Shown here piece after piece: positions 1 through 5,633 of a stretch of 8,338 nucleotides of DNA. The position numbers were made by a program, and so were the translations under genes. Numbering within the stretch: the first letter of the stretch is position 1; every line of letters begins with the position of its first letter. Source of the DNA: UBA12276 sp041476285 (GTDB lineage Archaea > Micrarchaeota > Micrarchaeia > Micrarchaeales > Micrarchaeaceae). The notes under the pieces are model-generated. The model searched no databases and was not told the DNA's origin. It saw nothing but the letters and a program-made list of their open reading frames with translations. The DNA lies in contig JBGOTD010000033.1 of the NCBI GenBank assembly GCA_041476285.1, positions 1 to 8,338 of the forward strand, given 5' to 3'.

Positions 1-1
1 A

Positions 2-163
2 GATGCATTGGTAAATCATCTCAAAGAGACACACCCTACGCAAAATATAAACAGTTTTGAATGTAGTGCATGCGGTGGGAAGTTCGGGTCTATCGATGAA
101 TTGGTTGGCCATGTTGCAAGTGTGCATCCTGTACCAGTAGCGTCTGCAGTAATTAGTCAGTAA
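2..163 (+). CDS. C2H2 zinc-finger protein, 3' end only
   Basis: An open frame enters from the left edge and ends at TAA 161-163, giving 53 visible residues. It contains one complete classical C2H2 finger: FECSACGGKF at positions 55-84, Cys-x2-Cys-x12-His-x4-His, with the expected Phe and Leu core positions (F before the first Cys, F and L between the pairs). The first residues, DALVNHLKETHP, look like the helix half of a preceding finger (L-x2-H-x4-H), so the protein probably has at least two tandem fingers. A short tail (PVPVASAVISQ) follows. C2H2 fingers bind zinc and usually mediate DNA, RNA or protein contacts; in archaea they occur in small, mostly uncharacterised proteins. The start and full domain layout lie outside the window. 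A 39-bp gap separates it from the next plus-strand gene, so the two could be co-transcribed. Confidence 0.8.
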   Translation, partial: DALVNHLKETHPTQNINSFECSACGGKFGSIDELVGHVASVHPVPVASAVISQ

Positions 164-202
164 GTAAGAAATAATAAGTTCATGATAAGAGGTGAATATA
201 AT

Positions 203-322
203 ATGGCAAAAATAAGCAGAGGTGGAAGAATGACCGCAGCTAAAAGTCGTGCTGCAAAAGGAAAAGGCGGAAAAGGCATGGTCAAAAACCGCTCAGCAGG
301 AAAAAGAATAATGAGAACTTAG
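203..322 (+). CDS. Small highly basic protein (39 aa), possible nucleic-acid binder
   Basis: ATG 203 follows a strong archaeal-type ribosome site, GGTGA at 191-195, with a 7-nt spacer. The frame runs 39 codons to TAG 320-322. The product has 7 Lys and 6 Arg, no Asp or Glu, and many Gly and Ala, with a central lysine/glycine run (AAKGKGGKG). This composition resembles unstructured histone-tail-like or ribosome-associated peptides and suggests nucleic-acid binding; that is inference, since I recognise no family. It lies 39 bp after the zinc-finger gene, and a perfect hairpin begins 14 nt after its stop, which would be a natural transcript end. The strong ribosome site and regular composition argue that it is real despite its length. 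The function is unknown. Confidence 0.65.
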   Translation: MAKISRGGRMTAAKSRAAKGKGGKGMVKNRSAGKRIMRT

Positions 323-336
323 TACATATGAATATT

Positions 337-367
337 TGTTGCGGTAACAATTCTAGTTACCGCAATA
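337..367 (+). terminator. Hairpin after the small basic gene, possible transcript end
   Basis: TTGCGGTAAC at 339-348 and GTTACCGCAA at 356-365 are perfect complements around a 7-nt loop; one G-U and one U-A pair could extend the stem to 337-367. It lies just after the stop of the basic-protein gene. No long T run follows directly, so it is not a textbook terminator; it could also be a protein-binding palindrome or a 3'-end stabiliser. In the rest of the gap to 573 I see only A/T-rich sequence and a weak TATA-like stretch near 537-545. Confidence 0.4.
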
Positions 368-573
368 TTGGATTTAATAAATTTCAAATCAACATTTTAT
401 TATAGCAAAACAAATCTCATTTGTCAATTTCTGATAGATTTGATAAAATACGCAAGAGCGGTTTCGAGATGGGTAGTAGTATTGGAGTAAAATGTTATCT
501 TTTTGCAATTTACATATAGCCCTAATACGCTAGTTCTTATATTTGGGACGCTGTATATACTATTGGTCTTTTT

Positions 574-885
574 GTGTTTGACATATACCTGTATAGTTTG
601 GACAGTATAACAAAGGAGGCAATAGCTGATATTTACGAGTTGAGGAGCGACGCTTCTATGCAAGACAACCACCTGCCTTTGGGCGCGATAACTCTGCTTT
701 CAGGTGGAATACAGAAAAGGCCTGAGATTCGATTCGATGTATCTGTTTTGTACTATGAAGCAAAGCATGAAATGGACATAAAGATACGTAAGATCCTGAA
801 GAAGCATAAGATAAAGTTCAGTTTTTCAAATGCGAGTAACCCAAAGCTCAATTTCCAATACGAGCAAAAGATAGCAAACGGCTAG
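574..885 (+). CDS. Hypothetical protein (103 aa)
   Basis: The open frame starts at GTG 574; an in-frame stop at 523-525 leaves no ATG upstream, and the only other early start is TTG 598. It ends at TAG 883-885. There is no clear ribosome site. A TATA-like TTATATTT near 538-545 could give a nearly leaderless transcript. The product has alternating hydrophobic and charged stretches, an amphipathic helix rich in Lys (EMDIKIRKILKKHKIK), no signal peptide, no membrane segment and no cysteine. I do not recognise a family. Its composition is more protein-like than the opposite-strand frame that overlaps its 5' part. Its stop codon overlaps the stop of the convergent dihydrouridine synthase in a shared CTAG. 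Confidence 0.55.
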   Translation: MFDIYLYSLDSITKEAIADIYELRSDASMQDNHLPLGAITLLSGGIQKRPEIRFDVSVLYYEAKHEMDIKIRKILKKHKIKFSFSNASNPKLNFQYEQKIANG

Positions 886-1667
886 CCGCGCCAGTTCACA
901 TATCTGATATCAGGCTTATAATATGAAGAGCGATGTGAATCCTCAGTAATTGTACTGATTGCAGATTTCATTTTCAGCTGATTAAAAATCATCGGATTTG
1001 ATACCGCTGCACGCCCTATCATGGCACCGAACATTCCCATTTCCTTCAGCTCTGCGACCTGCTTCCTTGTCTTTATATCACCGTTCGCGACAATCTGCTT
1101 TCCGGTATCGATGCATTTTGCATAGACGGAAAAGTCTGCAGGATCCCTTTCGGTCTGTTTGGCCGTCCTTGCATGTACTACGAAAAAGGAGGCGTCAACA
1201 CCTTCTATAAGATTAAGATATGTTCCTTTCTCCTTTTCATATCCATTTAATCCGAGACGGAGCTTTATCGAACATTCAAATCCGGATTTGCTGATCAACT
1301 TTACAATATCATTTACCCTCGATATCCGTTTTATCATTGCCGCGCCAAGTCCCTGGCGTATAAACGCGGGCGAGGGGCATCCTAAATTTAAATTAAAGCC
1401 CCTGAATCCTTCAACGGTTTTAAAACTAGCTAGAAACTTTTCATATTCGCTTATTTTTGCACCCGCAAGCTGGATTTGAGTTGGGGTGGAATTCGTAATA
1501 CTGATCTTTTCAAGTTCCCCGTTTTTTAGCTTGGCCAAGTTATCTACCCTAGCCATCTCAGTGAATGTCAAATCAGCACCATTCTGGTAGCAGAGTGTAC
1601 GGAGTGCGTTATCAGTTACTCCCTCCATTGGTGCTAGCATAAGTTGGAATTTCACAGAATCAGCCAA
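882..1667 (-). CDS. dus: tRNA-dihydrouridine synthase family protein
   Basis: The product is a 261-residue TIM-barrel flavoenzyme of the Dus family, which reduces uridine to 5,6-dihydrouridine in tRNA using FMN and NAD(P)H. Family marks appear in order: LAPMEGVTD at residues 11-19 (FMN-binding entry strand), NLGCP near 94-98 with the catalytic Cys97 that protonates the base, IKLRLG around 134-139 (Lys135), HART at 165-168, ANGDI at 194-198 and the phosphate-binding IGRAAVSNP at 217-225. Bacterial Dus enzymes are usually about 320 residues; here the barrel is followed by only about 35 residues, so the C-terminal helical tRNA-binding domain is short or missing, as in some compact archaeal members. 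The start is TTG 1667, placing the barrel 10 residues in; ATG at codon 10 would cut into the first strand. A TATA-like box 28-35 bp upstream supports a near-leaderless transcript. The tRNA position modified cannot be told. Confidence 0.9.
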   Translation of the reverse strand: MADSVKFQLMLAPMEGVTDNALRTLCYQNGADLTFTEMARVDNLAKLKNGELEKISITNSTPTQIQLAGAKISEYEKFLASFKTVEGFRGFNLNLGCPSPAFIRQGLGAAMIKRISRVNDIVKLISKSGFECSIKLRLGLNGYEKEKGTYLNLIEGVDASFFVVHARTAKQTERDPADFSVYAKCIDTGKQIVANGDIKTRKQVAELKEMGMFGAMIGRAAVSNPMIFNQLKMKSAISTITEDSHRSSYYKPDIRYVNWRG

Positions 1668-1694
1668 TGCCTTTATCTGATTTCGTAACTTAAC

Positions 1695-1708
1695 CTTAAA
1701 AACTTTCC
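1695..1708 (-). promoter_or_regulatory. BRE/TATA-like promoter of the dus gene
   Basis: On the minus strand GGAAAG (BRE-like) is followed by TTTTTAAG (TATA-like, 1695-1702). A transcript start about 26 nt from the box centre would fall near 1672, some 5 nt before the TTG start, which fits the lack of a ribosome site there. Confidence 0.4.
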
Positions 1709-1723
1709 ACCCTTGTGAAAAAT

Positions 1724-1736
1724 TGAGTCATTTCTG
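1724..1736. repeat. Shared 13-mer TGAGTCATTYCTG, copy 1 (upstream of dus)
   Basis: TGAGTCATTTCTG here matches 12 of 13 bases of a copy at 2269-2281. Each lies about 50-56 nt upstream of a minus-strand start (dus and cupin). TGAGTCA is near-palindromic. It may be a common upstream element, or chance. Confidence 0.3.
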
Positions 1737-1757
1737 CAAACTTGAGTTCAAGGCCTG

Positions 1758-1779
1758 CCCTTTGGTCAAAGCCAAAGGG
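1758..1779. repeat. Perfect 8-bp inverted repeat between cupin and dus
   Basis: CCCTTTGG at 1758-1765 and CCAAAGGG at 1772-1779 are complementary around a 6-nt loop. The site is 79 nt downstream of the cupin stop and 91 nt upstream of the dus start, so it could be a 3' hairpin of the cupin transcript. No T run follows on the minus strand. Nothing else firm is seen in the 190-bp gap except the dus promoter and a sequence shared with the cupin upstream region. Confidence 0.35.
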
Positions 1780-1857
1780 AACATCTCCTTACGACTGAAC
1801 CCTGGCGATGGCGTGCTTTAATGCTCATATCCTGTGTTTTGTATGTATTGCAGAATT

Positions 1858-2217
1858 CTATTCCTTAGCGTAGTTACCTGCACCGTACCAGTCTACTAGG
1901 ACTACTGGTTCATCACCTACGACCCAAGCGTCGTGTCCAGAAGGAAGGTAGGAAACATCTCCCGCTCCTATCTCGAATTCGGTCCCATCAGACATCTTCA
2001 CGTGCAGTTTTCCAGAAACTTGGTACTGAAAGTGAGGAGCCTCGCACCATTCGGTTTTGGCAATGGGTTTGACATCAGCTGACCATTTCCAGCCCTTTTG
2101 CAGGGTAAGACGACCAACAGTACCGCCCCCGATCTTTATCAACTCTACTTTTCCGTGCTCAAAATTCCTAACTTCATTTTCTCCTTCAGAGAAATTCTTG
2201 TGTTCAGTTTCGGACAT
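1858..2217 (-). CDS. Single-domain cupin protein
   Basis: This 119-residue protein carries one conserved beta-barrel (cupin_2-like) domain over about residues 20-115. Motif 1 is HFQYQVSGKLHV at 62-73 and motif 2 is GAGDVSYLPSGHDAWVV at 84-100. Candidate metal ligands are His62, Gln64 and His95; the second His and the Glu of the textbook motif 1 are replaced, so metal binding and enzymatic activity are uncertain. The tail GHDAWVVGDEP is typical of a widespread group of small uncharacterised cupins. ATG 2215-2217 is clear. There is no signal peptide, so it is cytosolic. It is divergent from the TSUP permease and upstream of dus on the same strand, with a 190-bp gap. Binding of a small molecule or a stress role is possible; the substrate is unknown. 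Confidence 0.85.
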   Translation of the reverse strand: MSETEHKNFSEGENEVRNFEHGKVELIKIGGGTVGRLTLQKGWKWSADVKPIAKTEWCEAPHFQYQVSGKLHVKMSDGTEFEIGAGDVSYLPSGHDAWVVGDEPVVLVDWYGAGNYAKE

Positions 2218-2248
2218 AGTCTCATCAATATATATTGACTAAGTAACT

Positions 2249-2256
2249 TATTAAGA
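2249..2256 (-). promoter_or_regulatory. Possible TATA box of the cupin gene
   Basis: The minus-strand A/T stretch CTTAATAA sits about 35 bp upstream of the cupin ATG and would place the transcript start near 2226, with a leader of roughly 8 nt. The palindromic AATATATATT at 2227-2236 is too close to the ATG to serve as the TATA box. The rest of 2257-2380 has further A/T-rich boxes (2301-2307, 2345-2355) but no gene. Confidence 0.3.
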
Positions 2257-2268
2257 TGGTAGACCCTC

Positions 2269-2281
2269 TGAGTCATTCCTG
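2269..2281. repeat. Shared 13-mer TGAGTCATTYCTG, copy 2 (upstream of cupin)
   Basis: TGAGTCATTCCTG differs from copy 1 at one base. It lies just over 50 nt upstream of the cupin ATG, beyond the proposed TATA box, a place where archaeal activators can bind. Confidence 0.3.
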
Positions 2282-2381
2282 TGCCTTATTTTCTATGCGA
2301 TATATAACTCCTTAAAGTTAAGTACTCGCTTTCCCATTTATGGGGTATAAATAAATCTAAACGTATTTTACTTTGTTGAAC

Positions 2382-2394
2382 AGAAGTTATTTAA
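2382..2394 (+). promoter_or_regulatory. BRE/TATA-like promoter of the TSUP permease gene
   Basis: AGAAG followed by TTATTTAA (2387-2394) lines up without gaps with the promoter of the ATPase gene when both are anchored on the shared 35-bp element. The predicted transcript start, about 26 nt on, is near 2416, inside that element, leaving a leader of about 27 nt with GGTG at 2435-2438 before ATG 2443. Confidence 0.5.
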
Positions 2395-2397
2395 GCT

Positions 2398-2432
2398 TAA
2401 TTATACATAATTGTTATAATTATAGATAATTA
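2398..2432 (+). promoter_or_regulatory. Double-palindrome operator, copy 1 (TSUP promoter)
   Basis: Two 14-bp palindromes AATTAT-NN-ATAATT lie at 2399-2412 (NN = AC) and 2418-2431 (NN = AG), centres 19 bp apart. The 35-bp element is 30/35 identical to the one at 4757-4791; the five differences are only in the two NN spacers and the linker. Placed just downstream of the TATA-like box and over the predicted transcript start, it is where an archaeal repressor would block RNA polymerase. The regulator is not in the window. Confidence 0.65.
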
Positions 2433-2442
2433 ATGGTGTTTT

Positions 2443-3294
2443 ATGGCTGCCAAAAGAGGAATACGAAGATATGTCGTGTCTGCTTTGGTATTCCTGATAA
2501 TGCTGATACTCGCATATGCATTTTATAAACAGACTTCAAATATAGTCACACCTCTCCTTATAATTTTCGGATTCTTTCTTGGACTCGTGGATACTGCAAT
2601 TGGCATGGGGTATGGAACAATGGGTACTCCAATACTATTGATTGCCGGTCTGTCGCCCAAAATTGCTGTTCCGTCAATACTGGTATCACAGTTCATCGGT
2701 GCGGCCTGCGGCAGCATATCTCACAGGAAATACAAGAACGTAGACGTATTAGATTTCAAAGGCAAGGACGGCAAAATAGCATTCGCCATGGTAGGATTCG
2801 GCATCCTTGGCGCAGTAGTTGGCGTAATAGCCGCGATAAAACTACCTTCAATATATGTGAGTACTTATATTGGTCTTCTTGTAGCTGCAATGGGCGTCAT
2901 ATTGCTATTAAAGCCCAAATCCTCATTCTCATGGATAAAATTCATTGTAATAAGCATAGTAAGTGGTTTCAACAAGGCCATAAGCGGCGGTGGATATGGA
3001 CCGGTTTCTACAGGAGGCCTCTTAATTGCTGGCCACGATGTAAAGAAGTCAATAGGGACTACTGTCTTCTCAGTAGCCATAATAAATCTTTTCAGTTTTG
3101 GCATATACCTACTTTCTCATAGCATAACCAACTACGCGATAATGCTTGCGCTTAGCACAGGTGCACTACTTGGCGCCATAATAGGGCCAAAAATTACAAA
3201 GAGAGTAGAAATGGAAAGGGACACCAACATAATGGGCGTCATCGTGCTGATACTGGGTATCCTGACACTGATAACTACATTCGTGAAATTTTAA
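2443..3294 (+). CDS. TSUP family (TauE/SafE-type) membrane permease
   Basis: The product is a 283-residue integral membrane protein with about eight hydrophobic segments (near residues 9-28, 34-53, 62-90, 112-132, 136-156, 163-179, 203-226 and 231-248, then 262-280; exact boundaries uncertain). The two halves repeat the family hallmark: GMGYGTMGTP at 54-63 in the first half and ISGGGYGPV at 180-188 in the second, each after an acidic or amide-bearing helix. TSUP proteins move sulfite, sulfonates, thiosulfate or small organic sulfur anions across the membrane; the substrate here cannot be read from sequence. ATG 2443 follows GGTG with a 4-nt spacer. The gene stands alone on the plus strand, 11 bp from the convergent SDR stop. 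Its promoter carries the same double-palindrome element as the ATPase-GTPase-Fe-S cluster, which suggests co-regulation. Confidence 0.9.
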   Translation: MAAKRGIRRYVVSALVFLIMLILAYAFYKQTSNIVTPLLIIFGFFLGLVDTAIGMGYGTMGTPILLIAGLSPKIAVPSILVSQFIGAACGSISHRKYKNVDVLDFKGKDGKIAFAMVGFGILGAVVGVIAAIKLPSIYVSTYIGLLVAAMGVILLLKPKSSFSWIKFIVISIVSGFNKAISGGGYGPVSTGGLLIAGHDVKKSIGTTVFSVAIINLFSFGIYLLSHSITNYAIMLALSTGALLGAIIGPKITKRVEMERDTNIMGVIVLILGILTLITTFVKF

Positions 3295-3305
3295 TTTGGC
3301 TACTC

Positions 3306-4112
3306 CTATTTCAGAAGGACTCCACCATCTACGACTATCTGGGTTCCTGTCATGTAGGACGACATGTCAGAAGCAAGGAACAAAGCGACTTTTCCTATAT
3401 CATCAGGATCGCCGAGCCTTTTCATCGGGATTTTTTCAAGAAATGTTTCAAGCACCTTTTGCATATCAACTTCAGCAGGCTTTGCCGTGTTCATCTGCAT
3501 TTTTTGTACCCCTGGCGTTACGATGCCTCCTGGTGCAATCGCATTTACCCATATCTTGTAGGGGCTAAGCTCGATGGCGACATTTTTGGTGAACCCCCAT
3601 ACGCCGTGCTTTGATGCATCGTAATGCGCGAGGCCTATGGATGACGGATGAATGGCGTCAATGGACGTTATGTTGATTATCTTGCCGCCCCTGCCCTGCT
3701 TGATCATCTGCTCTACTGTATATTTGGTGCATAAGAATACGCTTTTCAGGTTTACTGAGAGCACCCTGTCAAAATCAGCAAGACTCATCTGCATTACGGG
3801 TATTGGCGGATAGATTCCTGCATTGTTAACGAGTATGTCTATTGAGCCATAGGCAGAAATGGCCTCTTTGACCATGTTCTTGACATCGTTTTCGTTCGAG
3901 ACGTCTGCCTGTACTCCCTTGACCTTCCAGCCTTTAGCGATTAATTTCTCAACAGACTCCTTTACCTCAGATTCATGGCTGCTGGCAATTAGCACGTTTG
4001 CTCCTGCCTCTGCAAGCCTATAAGCGATTCCGTATCCTATTCCGACCGCGCCGGTAACTATTGCTGTTTTTCCTTTTAAATCTAAAACCTTGTTAATTGA
4101 TACTATTTCCAT
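3306..4112 (-). CDS. Short-chain dehydrogenase/reductase (classical SDR)
   Basis: The product, 268 residues from ATG 4112, is a Rossmann-fold NAD(P)H-dependent oxidoreductase. Numbered from that Met: cofactor loop TGAVGIG at 20-26, acidic turn ADVS near 69-72, NNAG at 96-99, Asn121 in VNLKSVF, catalytic Ser150, and YDASK with Tyr164 and Lys168, then the APGGIVTPG segment and a C-terminal VDGG. The catalytic tetrad Asn-Ser-Tyr-Lys is complete. The glycine-rich loop has one residue fewer than the usual TGxxxGxG. An in-frame GTG at 4127 would add five residues. ATG is preferred for the conventional N-terminus, and a TATA-like box at 4133-4140 predicts a transcript start almost on it, but a second A/T box near 4148-4157 would fit the GTG. 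The substrate (sugar, alcohol or 3-oxoacyl) is unknown. It is the last minus-strand gene before the convergent permease. Confidence 0.9.
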   Translation of the reverse strand: MEIVSINKVLDLKGKTAIVTGAVGIGYGIAYRLAEAGANVLIASSHESEVKESVEKLIAKGWKVKGVQADVSNENDVKNMVKEAISAYGSIDILVNNAGIYPPIPVMQMSLADFDRVLSVNLKSVFLCTKYTVEQMIKQGRGGKIINITSIDAIHPSSIGLAHYDASKHGVWGFTKNVAIELSPYKIWVNAIAPGGIVTPGVQKMQMNTAKPAEVDMQKVLETFLEKIPMKRLGDPDDIGKVALFLASDMSSYMTGTQIVVDGGVLLK

Positions 4113-4132
4113 ATTTCCACTTCTCACTGTGT

Positions 4133-4140
4133 AAATATCA
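4133..4140 (-). promoter_or_regulatory. Possible TATA box of the SDR gene
   Basis: The minus-strand TGATATTT is centred about 25 bp upstream of ATG 4112, consistent with leaderless transcription. A second A/T-rich box near 4148-4157 would instead fit the GTG start at 4127, so the choice is open. Confidence 0.3.
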
Positions 4141-4191
4141 AAGCATCAAAATAATAGGCTTTTGATTAGTTATTTTGTCTAGCACTTAAGC

Positions 4192-4581
4192 TCAAAACAT
4201 AATCGTTCTGAACAGGTTTGCATTGACCATGCTTACTCCAACAATTTTAGCCTTTACCAGATTCGCATAGGAAAAGTCCGTAAATGAAAGGTTTGAACTG
4301 GAAAGATTAGAATTTGAAAGGTCTGCGTTAAAGAGAGTGGTGTTTGCAAGGTTTGTGCGGGATAGATCCACGTTTGATACGTTTGCTCTTCCCAAGCTCA
4401 ATTTACTGAGATTCAGTCCACTTAGGTCCCTTCCGCTCAGGTCAACAATTTTGTTCTTTTTTTGGGCCTCTTTTATAAGTGCCTCAACATCGCTTCTCGT
4501 AAGCTTACCCTCCTTTATTATTGTAATATACTTGCTGCCGTTTTTGAATCTCAATTGAATCGCTCCTGCCTCTTTCGCCAT
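4192..4581 (-). CDS. Pentapeptide-repeat protein
   Basis: The product is 129 residues from ATG 4581. Residues 1-45 form a small charged N-terminal part (KEGKLTRSDVEALIKEAQKK, helical). Residues 46-125 are 16 uninterrupted pentapeptides of the A(D/N)LxX type, such as RDLSG, ANVSN, VDLSR, TNLAN, ADLSN and ANLVK. The central position is Leu in 12 of 16, otherwise Val, Phe, Ile or Met. Sixteen repeats give four complete coils of the right-handed quadrilateral beta-helix known for the family, ending in the hydrophobic TIMF. Such proteins often act as scaffolds or DNA mimics, but the function here is unknown. The open frame extends to a TTG at 4611; ATG 4581 is preferred because a TATA-like box at 4611-4620 would start transcription about 8 nt before it. 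It has no Cys, signal peptide or membrane segment. It is divergent from the ATPase cluster and 64-79 bp before the SDR gene. Confidence 0.88.
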   Translation of the reverse strand: MAKEAGAIQLRFKNGSKYITIIKEGKLTRSDVEALIKEAQKKNKIVDLSGRDLSGLNLSKLSLGRANVSNVDLSRTNLANTTLFNADLSNSNLSSSNLSFTDFSYANLVKAKIVGVSMVNANLFRTIMF

Positions 4582-4610
4582 ATTACCAACAATATATATT
4601 AGTTTATTCA

Positions 4611-4620
4611 AATATATAAT
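4611..4620 (-). promoter_or_regulatory. TATA box of the pentapeptide-repeat gene
   Basis: The minus-strand ATTATATATT is centred about 34 bp upstream of ATG 4581. The expected transcript start near 4589 gives a short leader and excludes the TTG at 4611 as start. Confidence 0.45.
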
Positions 4621-4658
4621 ACTTTACTTATCTCAAATATTAAGTCACGAAATTAATG

Positions 4659-4672
4659 GATTTGGCCAAATC
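4659..4672. repeat. Perfect 14-bp palindrome GATTTGGCCAAATC
   Basis: An uninterrupted 14-bp palindrome lies in the 234-bp gap between the divergent pentapeptide and ATPase genes. It is about 40 bp upstream of the pentapeptide TATA-like box and 75 bp upstream of the ATPase one, a place suited to an activator or dimeric regulator. No second copy was found in the window. Confidence 0.4.
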
Positions 4673-4738
4673 TGAAACCGCATTGCATCCTGTTATTTAT
4701 GCCTTCCAGCTGTGCGAAAGTGCAATATGTCTAGAACG

Positions 4739-4754
4739 CCGAAAGGTTTTTATA
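4739..4754 (+). promoter_or_regulatory. BRE/TATA promoter of the ATPase-GTPase-Fe-S cluster
   Basis: CCGAAAGG (BRE-like) followed by TTTTTATA (4747-4754) is a good archaeal promoter. The predicted transcript start near 4776 lies inside the double-palindrome operator, leaving a leader of about 40 nt that contains GGTGA at 4805-4809. Confidence 0.6.
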
Positions 4755-4756
4755 CC

Positions 4757-4791
4757 TAATTATATATAATTACTATAATTATGTATAATTA
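4757..4791 (+). promoter_or_regulatory. Double-palindrome operator, copy 2 (ATPase cluster promoter)
   Basis: AATTAT-NN-ATAATT palindromes lie at 4758-4771 (NN = AT) and 4777-4790 (NN = GT), with the same 19-bp centre spacing as copy 1 and the same distance from the TATA-like box within one base. All palindrome arms are identical in the two copies, 2.3 kb apart. Confidence 0.65.
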
Positions 4792-4815
4792 TAAATGCCT
4801 ATCCGGTGAATGATA

Positions 4816-5619
4816 ATGGAAATAAATGGAATAACTATAATGGGAGGGATTGGGAGAACAGGCGGAAACGAGCCTGTCACAAAAGTGGAACTTAAAATGG
4901 GGGACATAGTGAGCATAGTGGGCCCGACCGGTTCAGGAAAGACCGAACTAATAAACGACATAGAAAGATTTGCAAATGAGAATACTCCTTCCAAACGGAA
5001 AATACTGATAGACGATAAAGTTGCGCCTGAAGAATTTACAAACGACCCGTCTAAGAATCCCATTGCCCTAATTACCCAGCATACCAACTTTTTGTCCGAT
5101 CTTCCGGTTTATAAGTTTTTGGAAATACATGCAAGCATAAGGGGAAGTGACAAAACCGAGTCGATAATAGAGAAAACGCTTGATTTTGCAAATCAACTTA
5201 CTGGCGAATCCATAATCATAGACAATGCGATGACTGAATTATCCGGAGGGCAGAGCCGCGCACTTTTGATAGCAGATGCAGTGGTGATAGGGAATTCTCC
5301 GATTATTCTGCTTGACGAAATAGAAAATGCTGGCATACACAGGACAAAGGCATTGGAGCTTCTCAAAGGCTACAGGAAAATATTCTTTTTTGTCACTCAT
5401 GATCCTAGAATAGCGCTTCTTTCAGACTTTAGGGTTGTGATGAAAAACGGAGCGATGCAGAAGCTGATTGTAAGGGAGGAAAAAGAGAGGAAGGTGGCAG
5501 AAGAAATAAGAAAAATAGACGATATTCTCTCGGATTGCAGGACAAAAATAAGGGCTGGAGAAAACCTCAATGAGGAGGAATTTAAAAGCAAGATGAGGGC
5601 TCTAGGGTATGTTTCTTAA
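4816..5619 (+). CDS. Soluble ABC-type ATPase, no permease partner
   Basis: The product is 267 residues with a complete ABC nucleotide-binding domain: Walker A GPTGSGKT at 36-43, Q-loop Gln88, signature LSGGQ at 142-146, Walker B IILLDE ending at Glu168 (catalytic) and switch His195 in VTHD. The N-terminus has an unusual Gly-rich GGIGRTGG at 10-17, where cassettes normally have an aromatic A-loop. Residues about 218-257 are a charged, coiled-coil-like tail (EEKERKVAEEIRKIDD) absent from simple transporter cassettes. No membrane segment is present and no permease or substrate-binding protein lies nearby, so a transport role is not supported. ATP-driven work on a protein partner or metallocofactor is the inference. 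ATG 4816 is chosen because GGTGA at 4805-4809 sits 6 nt upstream; ATG 4810 would abut the ribosome site. It leads a cluster with the GTPase 14 bp downstream. Confidence 0.85.
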   Translation: MEINGITIMGGIGRTGGNEPVTKVELKMGDIVSIVGPTGSGKTELINDIERFANENTPSKRKILIDDKVAPEEFTNDPSKNPIALITQHTNFLSDLPVYKFLEIHASIRGSDKTESIIEKTLDFANQLTGESIIIDNAMTELSGGQSRALLIADAVVIGNSPIILLDEIENAGIHRTKALELLKGYRKIFFFVTHDPRIALLSDFRVVMKNGAMQKLIVREEKERKVAEEIRKIDDILSDCRTKIRAGENLNEEEFKSKMRALGYVS

Positions 5620-5633
5620 TATGAGTGATTGAT

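Noticed and set aside
424..672. 82-residue minus-strand open frame
   Set aside because: It overlaps the 5' part of the plus-strand frame at 574-885, has no ribosome site or recognisable motif and an unlikely composition.
1728..1784. 18-residue minus-strand mini-ORF with AAGGAG next to its ATG
   Set aside because: GGAG directly abuts the ATG, which is too close to work well, and the frame spans a hairpin; no further support.
1741..1830. Possible tRNA or C/D-box RNA in the cupin-dus gap, prompted by a hairpin and CTGA/GATG words
   Set aside because: No cloverleaf, no proper T-arm and no ordered C/D boxes could be built on either strand.
2227..2236. AATATATATT as the TATA box of the cupin gene
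   Set aside because: It lies only 10-19 bp from the ATG, which would start transcription inside the gene; kept as A/T-rich sequence.
4816..5619. Reading the ATPase as part of an ABC importer or exporter
   Set aside because: No permease or binding protein nearby, and the cassette has a coiled-coil tail and soluble Fe-S/GTPase neighbours.
4816..5619. Equating the ATPase with the methanogen A2 activation component (AtwA)
   Set aside because: That protein, as I know it, has two ABC domains; only one is present here and no methanogenesis gene is seen.
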